Shown: positions 29,301 through 35,910 of the stretch, piece after piece
Position numbering within the stretch: position 1 is the first letter of the stretch
Layout: each line of letters starts with the position of its first letter
NCBI GenBank assembly: GCA_028751875.1
Contig: CM054151.1
Span: forward strand, 38,685,870-38,749,869
Direction of reading: 5' to 3'
DNA from: Rapana venosa
Taxonomy: Eukaryota; Mollusca; Gastropoda; Neogastropoda; Muricidae
DNA: 64,000 nt
Made by a program: the position numbers and the translations under genes
Notes under the pieces: model-generated
What the model was told of the DNA's origin: nothing
Database searches by the model: none
What the model saw: the letters and a program-made list of their open reading frames with translations, nothing else

Positions 29301-32130
29301 GTGATGTGGTGGACAGGGGGGTATGGGAGGGCTGAGGTGAGCACATAAATAATTATCCGCATTAAACAGCTGTAAGAAAAAACAATAAAACCATAAAAGT
29401 TGAAGGGAAAAAAATATCCCAGCTTAAACACTAACTTGGCAATTTGTACAACTAGTAAACATTGTTAAACTATGACAATCTGACAACAGGACTATGACTT
29501 AATGACAATACAATTTCTTTCATTAATGAAATGTCTCTTAGAATTTGCTCTAACAAACAGACTGTGAAAACAGGTAAAACGTTTTTCAAATCTCTGCATT
29601 CTAAAAGAATGTGAGCAATGGTAATATTTTCGCCACAGATACATGTTGCTTTTTTTGAAAATTTAGTTCTAAAAGCATTGAGCTTGAACCTGTAGATAAG
29701 AGATACATTTCTATATTTGTGAGTTACAGCATTTGATCTTATCAAAAGATAATAAATGGATTACATCATCATTCCAGGGAGAACCGATATCTTGTAGTTT
29801 CTTTTAAAAATGTTTCCAACATGCATTTTGTAACATGCTATAGCCCTCATGAATGGATAAGGGGACACTTATGCTGCAGGATCCATTAATATGCTTAGCT
29901 CCACATTTTGCTATTTTGTCAACTTTTTCATTAAAGTAGATACCACAATGCGAAGGAATCCAGTAAAAAGTAACACTAGTGTCTCGTAACATCAGAAAAT
30001 GAATCAGATGTCCAATCTCATTTACGAGATTTTGTCTCACTTTTGAACTGGTATTTTTTAGAGCAAGTAGAACCGACTTGGATTCAACACAGAAAAGCAT
30101 CTGAAATATATCTTTAGGAAAATATAGAAGATAATATAAAGCCATTAAAATGGCAGATAATTCAGCTGTAAATATAGATCGATTTTTCCCAACATGAAAT
30201 GATCTCTCTACTTTCAATGATGGGATAACAAAGGCTGCACTAGCCTCATTGTTGCTCAAAAGGGAACCGTCAGTGTAGATTTTTAGATGTTCTGGATATG
30301 TAGTTTGTATATCATATTCTTTTACTGATGTGCTAAGAATATTTTCATAACTTTTTTTGGTTAAAGAAGTAAAATTTATATCAAAATTAGCTTTCTGAAG
30401 CTCCCATGGTGGACAAGGAGAGAATTTAATCTTTGATTTAGTTATTTTTGGAGGACAAATTTCCATCTTATCAAATAGTTGAGAAGTATAGGTTCTAGCT
30501 GTGGTAAATGAATGAATAGTATGTGCTCTTTTAGGAAAGTTGACATCAGATCTTATAATTTCAGTGTCCACATTGGTTTCTTGTTTTGAACAATGTACGA
30601 GATACTTAGCCACGGCCAGATGTCGATAATTATTTAATGACAAAATACCTACCTCTTTATAAATACCCATGGATGATGCATGAAAAGTACACCAAAAGCT
30701 AATCGAAAAGCCTTACAGTCCAGTCTTGTCATTTTCTGTAATAAAGACTTTGGAGCACTGAAAAATGCTTCCTGGCCAGTGTGTGTGTGTATATATATGT
30801 GTGTGTTTGTGTGTGTGTGTGTGCGTGCGTGCGTGTGTGTGTGAGGTGTTTGTATGTCGATATATGTTCTATTGTAAGTAGCCAGAGTGCGAGAAGAAAT
30901 AAGATGATTCTAAACTTTAGATCAATCATGATAAAACAATAAAATAAACCAACTACAGTTCAATGTAAATCTGTACTTGAAGAAAACAACATACTTGGTC
31001 AAGGTGCTGGGGTCTGAAGCCAGGGCCAATGGCCTCCTGGAGGACAAAAAGAACACAGTCTAGATATCAATAATTCCGTTCAGTAGCTATGGACAATGAC
31101 AGAATACTTTAAAAACAAGATACTAAAAAATGTATTTAATACTAGAGCTACAGCCTAGAGCTACTACAGTCTAGATAATATAAGCACTTTGATTTGTTAT
31201 TACAAGATCATATAGTGCTATATATAAATTCCATTTATTATCATCATCATCATTATTAATTTCACTAGCAGACCTAATACTAGCAATAGTATCACTTTTT
31301 AATATAGAATGCCACGAGATATAATATATAAAAACACATATGTATACATATGTATACATATGTATACGTATGTATGTATGTATGTATGTATGTATAGTAT
31401 ACATATGTATACAATAGTGTCAAAATACACATTACACAGCCACACTGACACAAACGCACACACATACAAACACACACATGCCCCTGCCTCTACACCCACT
31501 CATGCACACTTGCTACAAATACATTCACATACCTCAACTCATATCAATATGGATCTGATCTACAACTGTGCAAACAACTGTCTCAAGTGGTGTGTGGAAT
31601 AGCCTGCATAGTATTACACAATACACTTACATACTATATTATGATTATTACATACGCACGCACACACACAGACAGTGAGACACACACACACATGAATACA
31701 CACACACACTGATGAAAAAAAGCAAATGCCTTGCTTATTCAATTTACCATCTGGAAATAAAAATTTGAGTTAACTTCACACACAGTCACACACTTGAGTC
31801 TATAAACCGAGGCCCCGTGTGCAAACGCATGCAGAACATCTTGCGCACACGTTAAATCCTGTTCCGCTTTTCGAAAAAGTAAGCCATTATGTGCCGGTGG
31901 GAACAGATGACAAAATGTACAAAACCGCATACAAACGGGGACTGGATGTAAAAAAGCACATGAGTGCTTATTTCATTATCCTCGATATAAAAGAATAAAT
32001 TTCTAAAAAAATAACACAATGACACACACACACTAACCTGCTTAAACGCTTTGTCTTGGGTGAAATGGGAAGTAAGTTTCATGAGGGAGTTTGCCCCCCC
32101 ACATTCCCCGTCCACCAGGTTTCTGGCCAT
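12968..32130 (-). CDS. PEX5: PEX5, peroxisomal targeting signal 1 (PTS1) receptor, 15 coding exons
   Basis: Joined minus-strand exons: 32130-32038, 31036-30995, 28790-28755, 27262-27139, 26742-26556, 24888-24744, 23564-23446, 22615-22503, 21965-21911, 19885-19671, 19234-19050, 17587-17503, 15505-15419, 14480-14323, 13176-12968. Splice phases agree throughout, giving about 617 residues after allowing for three one-base frame errors (human long form: 639). The N-terminus has the conserved Cys in ECGGAN, the residue ubiquitinated for receptor recycling in studied species. WxxxF/Y motifs begin at about 111, 128, 146, 161, 175, 241, 258 and 294, and a related LVGEF lies at 58; such motifs bind PEX14/PEX13. 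TPR repeats occupy about 306-565 and bind the C-terminal SKL-type signal of cargo. The protein cycles between cytosol and the peroxisomal membrane. Confidence 0.95.
13293..13545 (+). mobile_element. Chimeric tRNA/5S rRNA-derived SINE (family S3)
   Basis: A tRNA-like start (GGGATAGCTCAGTGGTCAGA at about 13298) is followed by a 5S rRNA-like segment at 13341-13385 (TTAAGCAGCGTCGAGCGTGG, TTGGATGGGTGACCG), the part of 5S that holds its internal promoter. The body has AGTTCCCCCAGCTGTAAATG and GGCGCCGCCCTCAATATGCC. It lies just upstream of PEX5 exon 15, in opposite orientation to the gene. A minus-strand body copy is at 34095-34290. Confidence 0.75.
14323..14480 (-). CDS. PEX5: PEX5 exon 14 (TPR6-TPR7)
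   Basis: Acceptor gctgtttcag|GATGCC, donor CACAG|gtcagt. Encodes [20 protein letters not shown], then [11 protein letters not shown] and [14 protein letters not shown]. It is nearly collinear with human [20 protein letters not shown] and carries the PTS1-contacting TPR residues (N in LGATLAN; RSRYN). Confidence 0.95.
14618..14725 (+). repeat. Dispersed repeat copy, unclassified
   Basis: AAGTGTGGTCAGTTCCTGCT followed by ATAATTAGCACCAGCTGGGA and a GGGATGG-rich stretch, ending GACTGACAGCTGTGG. A second copy lies at 25262-25370, both on the plus strand and both in PEX5 introns. Confidence 0.6.
15419..15505 (-). CDS. PEX5: PEX5 exon 13 (TPR5)
   Basis: Acceptor gtgatttcag|TGTAAC, donor CCAAAG|gtatgt. 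Its 29 codons encode [20 protein letters not shown] and AALQDQPK, matching human [20 protein letters not shown]. Confidence 0.95.
15783..15900 (-). repeat. Retroelement 3' end with (TCAAG)n tail
   Basis: GTCAAGTCAAGTCAAGTCAA then AACACTTTAATCATCCCATG: read on the minus strand this is a 3' end finishing in (TTGAC)n. It differs from the S4 body, so it is probably another LINE tail. Confidence 0.45.
16029..16051. repeat. Poly-G tract
   Basis: About 23 consecutive G. It lies in the PEX5 intron between exons 12 and 13. Confidence 0.9.
16870..17275 (-). pseudogene. Decayed tandem duplicate of PEX5 exon 12 and flanks
   Basis: This segment is collinear with 17300-17705, about 435 bp away. Shared blocks include GTATACATAACATTACACCA, TGTACATCAGCATC and GTGTAACA.ATTATGTAACCT. 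The exon-equivalent (about 17055-17145) has indels, and its donor has lost the G of GT (GTACAG|ttgtc instead of GTACAG|gttggt). It cannot encode the exon 12 peptide. Confidence 0.75.
17503..17587 (-). CDS. PEX5: PEX5 exon 12 (TPR linker to TPR5)
   Basis: Acceptor tgatgtgcag|ATTGG, donor GTACAG|gttggt. Encodes [20 protein letters not shown] and then KPIDADVQ, matching human LFLEVKELFLAAV...SIDPDVQ. The first base completes a Ser codon from exon 11. Confidence 0.92.
17760..17900. repeat. (TG)n and poly-G tract
   Basis: (TG)n with CGCG interruptions (17763-17835), then G-rich sequence with about 16 G (17876-17891). Confidence 0.8.
18068..18155 (+). repeat. Retroelement 3' end with (TTGAC)n tail (family S4)
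   Basis: CTAGATAGATGGCTTGATGA ... TTCAATGTACCATCTGGAAC ... TTTGACTTGACTTGAC, nearly identical to the copy at 10003-10098. Confidence 0.7.
18271..18314 (-). repeat. 3'-end stub of the RNase H LINE beside (TG)n
   Basis: (TG)n at 18258-18270, then TTGTTCTTCAATTTAACGTC and TATTCACATTAAGTGATATT. This is the same terminus as 4771-4825. Confidence 0.65.
18826..18925 (+). mobile_element. SINE S1, 3' part
   Basis: GGGAACAGATGACAAAATTT, then CATGGGGACTGGATGTAAAA and TTATTCCATTATTCTTG. 5'-truncated copy. Confidence 0.65.
19050..19234 (-). CDS. PEX5: PEX5 exon 11 (TPR3), with a one-base frame error
   Basis: Acceptor tggtccag|GTGTATTG, donor ATGACTTC|gtcagt. Encodes CIEL..., then [20 protein letters not shown] and [12 protein letters not shown], matching human ALAVSFTNES...LRDWLRYTPAYAHL. 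The 185-nt length is one short of what phase requires: near 19218 (TCGCC|GATAAT) one base is missing, probably from a CCC run. Uncorrected, a TGA follows within about ten codons. Confidence 0.9.
19671..19885 (-). CDS. PEX5: PEX5 exon 10 (TPR1-TPR2)
   Basis: Acceptor catgtgcag|AAGTACACG, donor AGAAA|gtaagg. Encodes [20 protein letters not shown], then [20 protein letters not shown] and [17 protein letters not shown], very close to human NP..DHP..FEEG and LPNAVLLFEAAVQQDP. Its first 15-20 bases plus the acceptor are the apparent seed of the adjoining minisatellite. Confidence 0.96.
19862..20785. repeat. 34-bp minisatellite, about 25 copies, abutting PEX5 exon 10
   Basis: The unit is GGTGTCAAATGTGTACTTCT plus GCACATGACAGACT or GCACATGATGGATT (34 bp). 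On the minus strand each unit reads ...ATGTGCAGAAGTACACATTT GACACC, which is the exon 10 acceptor and its first codons. The array starts at the exon edge and extends into the intron. Open frames within it are by-products of the repeat. Confidence 0.92.
20786..21520. repeat. 45-bp minisatellite, about 16 copies
   Basis: The unit is GTGTCAAATGTGTAATTCTG followed by CACATGATGGACATGGTTGT and TGCTG (45 bp). It shares GTGTCAAATGTGTA.TTCTGCACATGATGGA with the 34-bp unit and adds GGTTGTTG, which is also present in exon 10 just inside the boundary (19861-19868). Because 45 is divisible by 3, ORFs of up to 267 codons arise in several frames on both strands. They are not genes. Confidence 0.92.
21911..21965 (-). 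CDS. PEX5: PEX5 exon 9 (WxxxF motif)
   Basis: Acceptor gtttcag|CAAATC, donor TATGAG|gtacat. Encodes (S)[18 protein letters not shown]. It joins AG from exon 8 and ends in phase 0 at exon 10. WLTEF is a PEX14-binding-type motif, equivalent to human HPWLSDY. Confidence 0.92.
22503..22615 (-). CDS. PEX5: PEX5 exon 8 (WxxxF motif)
   Basis: Acceptor tggtgcag|GGTGCC, donor GACAG|gtgggt. Encodes [20 protein letters not shown] and then [13 protein letters not shown], including WEEEF. Equivalent to the human WDKLQAELEEM region. Confidence 0.88.
22620..23115. repeat. 38-bp minisatellite, about 12 copies, abutting PEX5 exon 8
   Basis: The unit is CACAGTCTTTCACAGCTTCA plus ATCACCATCACACCAGGT (38 bp). 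It starts within five bases of the exon 8 acceptor and extends into the intron. Units near 22835-22870 and 22975-22990 carry short insertions. Confidence 0.9.
23446..23564 (-). CDS. PEX5: PEX5 exon 7 (WxxxF motif), with a one-base frame error
   Basis: Acceptor tttggcag|TTCATG, donor GCTGAG|gtgagc. It opens [20 protein letters not shown] (human FLKFVRQIGEG) and closes [10 protein letters not shown] in a different frame. The 119-nt length is one less than phase needs. The missing base lies near 23484-23490, possibly in a shortened G run. Confidence 0.88.
23634..23905 (+). mobile_element. SINE S1 with tRNA-like head
   Basis: Head: AGGATAGCCTAGACATTAGA ... GGGTTCAAGTTACC (A-box and B-box). Body: GTTAACATCAGTACCAACTC, AAAGTGCTTTGGATGAGATT, GAACATCTTGCGCACACATG and GAACAGATGACAAC, then a T-run. 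One of two near-complete copies. Confidence 0.8.
24744..24888 (-). CDS. PEX5: PEX5 exon 6 (two WxxxF motifs)
   Basis: Acceptor ctccattag|GGCTGC, donor CAGAG|gtagta. Encodes (W)[20 protein letters not shown], then [10 protein letters not shown] from exon 5 plus G completes the Trp of WAAEF; WVEEF follows. Human equivalent: DDPKLANSEF. Confidence 0.92.
24985..25258 (+). mobile_element. SINE S1 with tRNA-like head
   Basis: AGGATAGCCTGGTGGTTTGA (A-box) and GGATCAATCCC (B-box), then GGAGTTAACATCAGAGCACT, GTCCTTTGGAAGAGACTATA and CATCTTGCGCACACATTAAA. Flanked by PEX5 intron sequence. Confidence 0.8.
25262..25370 (+). repeat. Dispersed repeat copy, unclassified
   Basis: Second copy of the 14618-14725 repeat: AAGTGTGGTCAGTTCCTGCT, ATAATTAGCACTGGCTGG, GCTGGGATGGATAGCAGCTG. 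Confidence 0.6.
25826..26555. repeat. Polypyrimidine tandem array starting at the PEX5 exon 5 donor
   Basis: About 730 bp of CTTCC/CTTTC units, more regular towards 26560 as a TTCCTCTTTCCCTCCC-type 18-20 bp higher-order unit. On the gene strand it is polypurine and starts at the splice donor itself (gtgagaaaggaaggaagg). Long open frames on both strands are compositional artefacts. Confidence 0.92.
26556..26742 (-). CDS. PEX5: PEX5 exon 5 (three WxxxF/Y motifs)
   Basis: Acceptor gtttgcag|CTCCTG, donor GTGTG|gtgaga. Encodes (A)[20 protein letters not shown], then WAAEF and [16 protein letters not shown]. Motifs: WADEF, WAAEF, WAAEY. Human equivalents: ENWAQEF, DWSQEF, RWAEEYLEQ. Confidence 0.94.
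26950..27027 (+). repeat. Retroelement 3' end (family S4)
   Basis: GATAGCTTGATGAAATAAAG, TTCAATGTACCATCTGAAAA, TAAAAGTTTGACTTTGAC. Flanked on both sides by (CA)n. Confidence 0.65.
27139..27262 (-). CDS. PEX5: PEX5 exon 4
   Basis: Acceptor gttgttgcag|TTGGTG, donor AGAGAG|gtcagg. Encodes [20 protein letters not shown], then [10 protein letters not shown] and AQAPQR. It is collinear with human LVAEFLQDQ...APQTFKMDDLLAEMQEIEQ...QAPQR. LVGEF is a variant of the pentapeptide motif. Confidence 0.94.
27263..27555. repeat. 50-57-bp imperfect minisatellite, about 5 copies, abutting PEX5 exon 4
   Basis: The core AAATTAACCCTCTAACTGCA plus ACCAGTTACACACAAACC recurs about five times. On the gene strand each unit contains GGTTGCAG|TTAGAGGGT, resembling the exon 4 acceptor GTTGCAG|TTGGTGGGA. 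The array starts at that acceptor. Confidence 0.82.
28497..28705 (+). mobile_element. SINE S1, body and 3' end
   Basis: GTCCTTTGGATGAGACTATA, CCGAGGCCCCGTGTATAAAC, GAAAGAGTAGGCCATTGTGT, GGGGACTGGATGTAAAAAAG, CTTATTCCATTATCCTCG. It has an intact 3' end but no tRNA head. A (CA)n cluster lies directly upstream. Confidence 0.75.
28755..28790 (-). CDS. PEX5: PEX5 exon 3 (micro-exon)
   Basis: Acceptor tttggtag|GTTGGG, donor GATGAG|gtgaga. The 36 nt encode [12 protein letters not shown] in phase 0. DE|LVGEF across the junction to exon 4 matches human EDELVAEF. Confidence 0.88.
29195..29300. repeat. (GAGT)n(GT)n microsatellite
   Basis: (GAGT)n at 29197-29218 passes directly into more than 80 bp of (GT)n, inside the 3' UTR of LINE copy E. 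Confidence 0.9.
29804..30670 (-). pseudogene. LINE RNase H domain (copy E)
   Basis: The 288-codon open segment carries [44 protein letters not shown] and [20 protein letters not shown]. These contain the D, E, D and H/D positions expected of RNase H (YTDGS, FTAEL, D replaced by E in VESKS, SHCG..NEKVDK). The D-to-E change and the truncation argue against activity. Confidence 0.8.
30995..31036 (-). CDS. PEX5: PEX5 exon 2 (micro-exon)
   Basis: Acceptor ttgtcctccag|GAGGCC, donor GACCAA|gtatgt. The 42 nt encode [14 protein letters not shown] in phase 0 between exons 1 and 3. Confidence 0.85.
31172..31262 (+). repeat. L2/CR1-like LINE 3' end with (ATC)n tail
   Basis: AAGCACTTTGATTTGTTATT ... ATAGTGCTATATATAAATTC, then TATTATCATCATCATC. 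This is the inverted AAGCGCTTT...GCGCTATATAAATT signature of L2-type 3' ends, also seen at 51245 and 60720. Confidence 0.6.
31320..31405. repeat. (TATGTATACA)n / (TATG)n microsatellite
   Basis: Palindrome-rich run CATATGTATACATATGTATA followed by (TATG)n. It can form hairpins on either strand. Confidence 0.85.
31708..31777 (+). repeat. Retroelement 3' end (family S4)
   Basis: AAAAAGCAAATGCCTTGCTT, TTACCATCTGGAAATAAAAA. Same family as 10003. (CA)n lies upstream. Confidence 0.6.
31796..31992 (+). mobile_element. SINE S1, body and 3' end
   Basis: AGTCTATAAACCGAGGCCCC, CATGCAGAACATCTTGCGCA, GTTCCGCTTTTCGAAAAAGT, GGGACTGGATGTAAAAAAGC, CATTATCCTCGATATAAAAG. Sits just downstream of PEX5 exon 1, in the intron. 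Confidence 0.75.
32038..32130 (-). CDS. PEX5: PEX5 exon 1 (start codon, conserved Cys)
   Basis: ATG at 32130-32128. Encodes [20 protein letters not shown] then [11 protein letters not shown], donor AAGCAG|gttagt. Human begins [20 protein letters not shown]. The ATG is chosen by this homology. The exon probably runs upstream to 32182, where tttgctgtgcag precedes GTTTGATAC, giving about 52 nt of 5' UTR. Confidence 0.95.
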
Positions 32131-32549
32131 CTTCACCACACTTCCCTTGGCTTTATATTACACACTCTCACATGTATCAAACCTGCACAGCAAATTATAA
32201 TTTCTCAAGGTTTTTAAATAACAATTTTCAGAGTCTGTAACAAAATATCCAGAACTGTTAATGTTTAATCTGTGTCAGTTTGTGGGGTTCTTTTTTCATT
32301 ACCTTCTTCTTTATAAATGAAAACACTGATTCAGTGATGTAGTCATCATCTCTGTCTTCTCTCAAGAGTAAAGTTGCATTGATATTGAGGAAAAGTTTAA
32401 CTACATTTGTATTTCTGTCAAATGCAGGACATTGTAAATGATTTTCATGAAAAATAATGCAAATTATGTATGTTACAGTTGATTTTGTTCATTGAAATCC
32501 TCCATGCCCCGAGAGGAATCAGAGTTGAATTAAATCTTGAATCTTTGTC

Positions 32550-32915
32550 AGTTTGTGTGTGTGTGTGAGTGTGCGTGTTTATTTTAACTATTGTAGAATA
32601 TTGAATAGTGTAAGTCAGAGGTGAGCATATTTTAATGATTATTCCTCCATGATCCACCATACAGTGATATACTGATGATTTAGTACAGATAGTGAGATAC
32701 ACAGATGTGTGTGTTGGTGTTTCTCATTTTAAACAGCAGTGTCTTCTGGGTAATAAGCAGACTTGAAACACACAATAGGGAATAAGTAACAATTACTGAA
32801 TCATCTCACTAGCACTTGGATTGTTTACTGGGTGTTTGGCTGAATACTGAATGTAAGGTAACACTAGAGTGGATATCTCGACTTTCAGTTTCAGTGCCTG
32901 TTTTGTGTGTGTGTC

Positions 32916-32955
<40 letters not shown>

Positions 32956-32999
32956 GTGTGTGTGTGAAATTCTTTGAGGACAATGGACTAAGCACTGAC

Positions 33000-33034
<35 letters not shown>

Positions 33035-33059
33035 ATCACTGTATGTGTGTGTCCACAAT

Positions 33060-33098
<39 letters not shown>

Positions 33099-33110
33099 CG
33101 CGAGTTCCTG
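32550..33110. repeat. (TG)n tracts in the PEX5 5' UTR intron
   Basis: (TG)n at 32555-32570, 32902-32967, 33002-33035 and 33062-33100. Open frames here are VCVCVC or HTHTHT artefacts. Confidence 0.85.
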
Positions 33111-33448
33111 CATGTGAACACACGCACACTCGTGTCTTTGAAGTTTACCTTATTCAATGATATTAGATTATTAATGTTAGCATATTATTCGCCAATGGTT
33201 CCATCTCACAAGGTGCGTTTTTATAAAATCATGAAAATAAAACGGTAACCTGAAAACAGCAATTGAGAAAAGTAAGCCAAATAGTACAGATTACAACAGA
33301 TGCCAAACGATTCTGCCATTCTCTTTCAATGAAAGACTTTTCAACAATTTCTCCCTGAACATCCTCAATTTCGATGACAGCTGCTCAAGTCATGGATGAT
33401 TCTAACAACCAGATCCTTACATAATCTTATGAAACAACATTGACTTAC

Positions 33449-33610
33449 TCTATCAACAGAAAACGCACTTTGACTGGGACATAGGTCAACCGGAAGCAAC
33501 GACGAATTGTCTCCCTTCTTCACACTTGGGCTACACACCGGTATTAAAAAATCACTCTTTTCCTTCTGTTTTTCTATGTAGCTTTTATATTCATACCGCA
33601 CGTACTAAGG
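33449..33610 (-). other. PEX5: Probable PEX5 5' UTR exon (end defined by splice donor)
   Basis: On the minus strand the sequence ...TTTTCTGTTGATAGA|gtaagtca contains a consensus donor at 33449/33448. It would pair with the acceptor tttgctgtgcag at 32183, joining a leader exon to the ATG exon. The transcription start is not visible; 33610 is a nominal limit. The GCATGCGC-containing stretch near 33770 could belong to a promoter. Confidence 0.45.
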
Positions 33611-34094
33611 CATCCACAGAAATAAAAACCACTTTTTGTGAAAGACTAGCCTCTGACTCAAAACTCATGTGATTTTGAACAAATTTGGTAGGTTTGAAAT
33701 TTTTTAATTTTTCAGCAAACACTGTACCCCCTCAGTCCTTTGTCGTCTGCTAGCTTCCTTACCGCAATATGCATGCGCGGGGTCAACGCTGTAGGAATAC
33801 AGGCAAACCTCATTTGATGGTTATTTCCAACTTTCTCGTGACTACCTGGTATTGCTCTATGTCCTCAATCAAAAAAACAAGTGCACAGTGCATCATTTCA
33901 TGCTTTAAAAAATCTGTGAAAATCACCAACAGTTTTTTCCACTCGCACTCTACTGACCCCAAATTAATACCAGTGTGTAGCCTTGGTAGTGTGTTATCTT
34001 CCCTAGGTTTATTTCAGTTCGGAATGATCTTCCCTTTGCCTGTGGCTGTGAATAGACTTATATAAACATTTTTTAAAATCCTATGTAAACTATA

Positions 34095-34290
34095 TGTAAA
34101 AGGTAAAGGTGTCCCCTAACCTATGTAGTCGTAGGGAAGCGAGGCACCAGAGACCTCAGCTTCTCCAGGGGTCAGCATATTGAGGGCGGCGCCCATCTCT
34201 CCCTCACTGTTTTACCTTCCCTGACCCTAAAGAGGGCGGGTACCCATTAAAAAATACAGCTGGGGGACTGTACTGAAGCCAAGGCGCGCA
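34095..34290 (-). mobile_element. SINE S3 copy (tRNA/5S family), body
   Basis: Contains AAAGGTAAAGGTGTCCCCTA, ACCTATGTAGTCGTAGGGAA, CATATTGAGGGCGGCGCCCA and ATACAGCTGGGGGACTGTAC. The reverse complement matches the body of 13293-13545. The head appears absent. Confidence 0.65.
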
Positions 34291-34429
34291 AACGGTTACC
34301 CATGATATATAATATATAATTATTACTATCTCAAAAAAGAGAAATTCGTGTGGATTACAAGCCATATAGGCCTATATAAGAATAAACAGAACACATTTAT
34401 CACAGAAAGTAATAGAATTCAATTCTGAA

Positions 34430-34560
34430 TCCCCACCCACCACACACACACACACACACACTCTCTCCCCTTCCCCCGCCCCACTCACGCACACGCGCAC
34501 GCACGCACGCGCTCACACCACACACACACACGCACGCACAGAGCAAGCATACACACATAC
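34430..34560. repeat. (CA)n / CACGCACG cluster
   Basis: (CA)n followed by a C-rich stretch and (CGCA)n-type alternating purine/pyrimidine sequence. Confidence 0.8.
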
Positions 34561-34705
34561 CATTGCACAAATGATTATAACATTTCATACAATAAGAGCA
34601 ACCTCATTAAATATAATGCATCCACCATACTACTCTGACAACATTACACTCAGTACAAAGAAATACAGGTCTACTTTGTTGCGAGTGTCATATACACTTA
34701 GATTT

Positions 34706-34770
34706 AGTCCTGAGTCAACATCAGTACCGACTCCACTCCCATTAAAGTCCTTTGGGTGAGACTATCAACT
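34706..34770 (+). repeat. SINE S1 fragment
   Basis: GAGTCAACATCAGTACCGAC, TCC..CCATTAAAGTCCTTTG, GGTGAGACTATCAACTG: the central part of S1 only. Confidence 0.55.
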
Positions 34771-34911
34771 GACTCTGTTTCCTCCTCTTCTTCTTCTGCA
34801 GTCTTTGAATTTAAGCTTCACATTTCTGTTTTGATGCAATGATGGAGTTTGTGATGGCTTAATCACTCCAGACTGATCAGACTGACGCGTTCCCTGATTA
34901 TGTTCATATTT

Positions 34912-35350
34912 TTTGTAGCATGTGGACCATGGACAAACAGACATTGAAAAAAGGTTACAGGCAATGGAGATGAGGTGCTTTCGCAAACTCCTTGGTTTCT
35001 CATACAGAAATCACATCACTGATGAGAAAGTGAAAACCAGAATTAAAAGCGCCATCTGACCATATGAAGAGATCCTGACTTCAGTGAAAAAACGCAATCT
35101 AAATTGGTATGGGCACATCACATGAACATCTGGACTGGCCAAGACTGTCCTACAGGGAACAGTGCAAGGAGGGAGAAGAAGAGGCAGACAGAGAAAACGA
35201 TGGGAAAACAACATCAGAGAGTGGACTGGCCTTGAATGGAACGCTTTGCTACGGAAAGCAGAGGACCGCAGGGAGTGGAGGAAGCTGGTTGCAAAATTTT
35301 CATTGGTGCCCCCACGGTCCTCGGGACTACGAGATAGGTGAAAGTGAAGG
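34912..35350 (+). mobile_element. RTE-like LINE 3' fragment (ORF2 C-terminus), frameshifted
   Basis: Translated pieces: EKRLQAMEMRCFRKLLGFSY, NHITDEKVKTRIKSAI, KKRNLNWYGHIT, LAKTVLQGTVQGGRRRGRQR, NNIREWTGL. These match the post-RT tail of element B at 40860-41270 (ETKCHRKLLGISWRERKTNE; GTLEGGRKRGRQNKSWMDNI). Stops and frameshifts are present. Confidence 0.78.
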
Positions 35351-35637
35351 GTGAATCACTCCAGATTTTTTAGTTGTCTTATACCTAATGTTAATGAAAT
35401 AAAGGAGGTGCCACTGTTGTTATCATTGTCACTATGGATGAAGTTCTGTCAAGTTTATACAGTCATATGAATCAACATATGTTTTATAGAAGAACCAATC
35501 GGCTGGTGTGGTGATATGATATAACCAGATAGGCCTATGCTTTGGGTTTTGTGTGTGTGCACGTGGTTTTCTTTTTTCATTTTCTTGTACTGTATCCTTT
35601 CCTTTACTGCTGTTGCTGTTGTTGCTGATGTTAGAGT

Positions 35638-35638
35638 T

Positions 35639-35693
<55 letters not shown>

Positions 35694-35719
35694 TGTTTTC
35701 TTTCTTTCTTTTTTTTTTT

Positions 35720-35750
<31 letters not shown>
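35638..35750. repeat. (GT)n, T-run and G-run
   Basis: (GT)n of about 52 bp (35639-35692), CTTT units, about 20 T, then about 20 G (35730-35749). A compound simple repeat. Confidence 0.9.
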
Positions 35751-35751
<1 letters not shown>

Positions 35752-35910
35752 GCCTGACTGCATTCTTTGACTGGATGGTTAGATGGTAAGAAATAAAAAT
35801 CGAAAAGCATACATGCTTGCGTGTGTGCAAGGGATAGGCGAAGGGGGGAGACAATGGTGCCAATGTTGACTTTTAAAAAATCATTATTATTCTTATGGTA
35901 TGAGTGCCTA

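Larger units (their letters stand above)
29136..30779 (-). mobile_element. 5'-truncated RNase H-bearing LINE (copy E) inside a (TG)n tract
   Basis: Minus-strand segments encode the post-RT region ([19 protein letters not shown]), the RNase H domain (30670-29804) and a terminal [16 protein letters not shown] zinc-knuckle-like motif (29745-29470). The family is the same as at 60913. The 5' truncation point abuts (TG)n at 30779-30842. The 3' terminus (CAGTTTAACGTC at 29145) abuts (TG)n at 29053-29135. Its 3' UTR holds an expanded (GAGT)n(GT)n. Confidence 0.82.

Noticed and set aside
32891..33248. His/Thr and Val/Cys repeat ORFs (also near 5590, 29144, 35432 and 53218)
   Set aside because: Products of (CA)n/(TG)n microsatellites.
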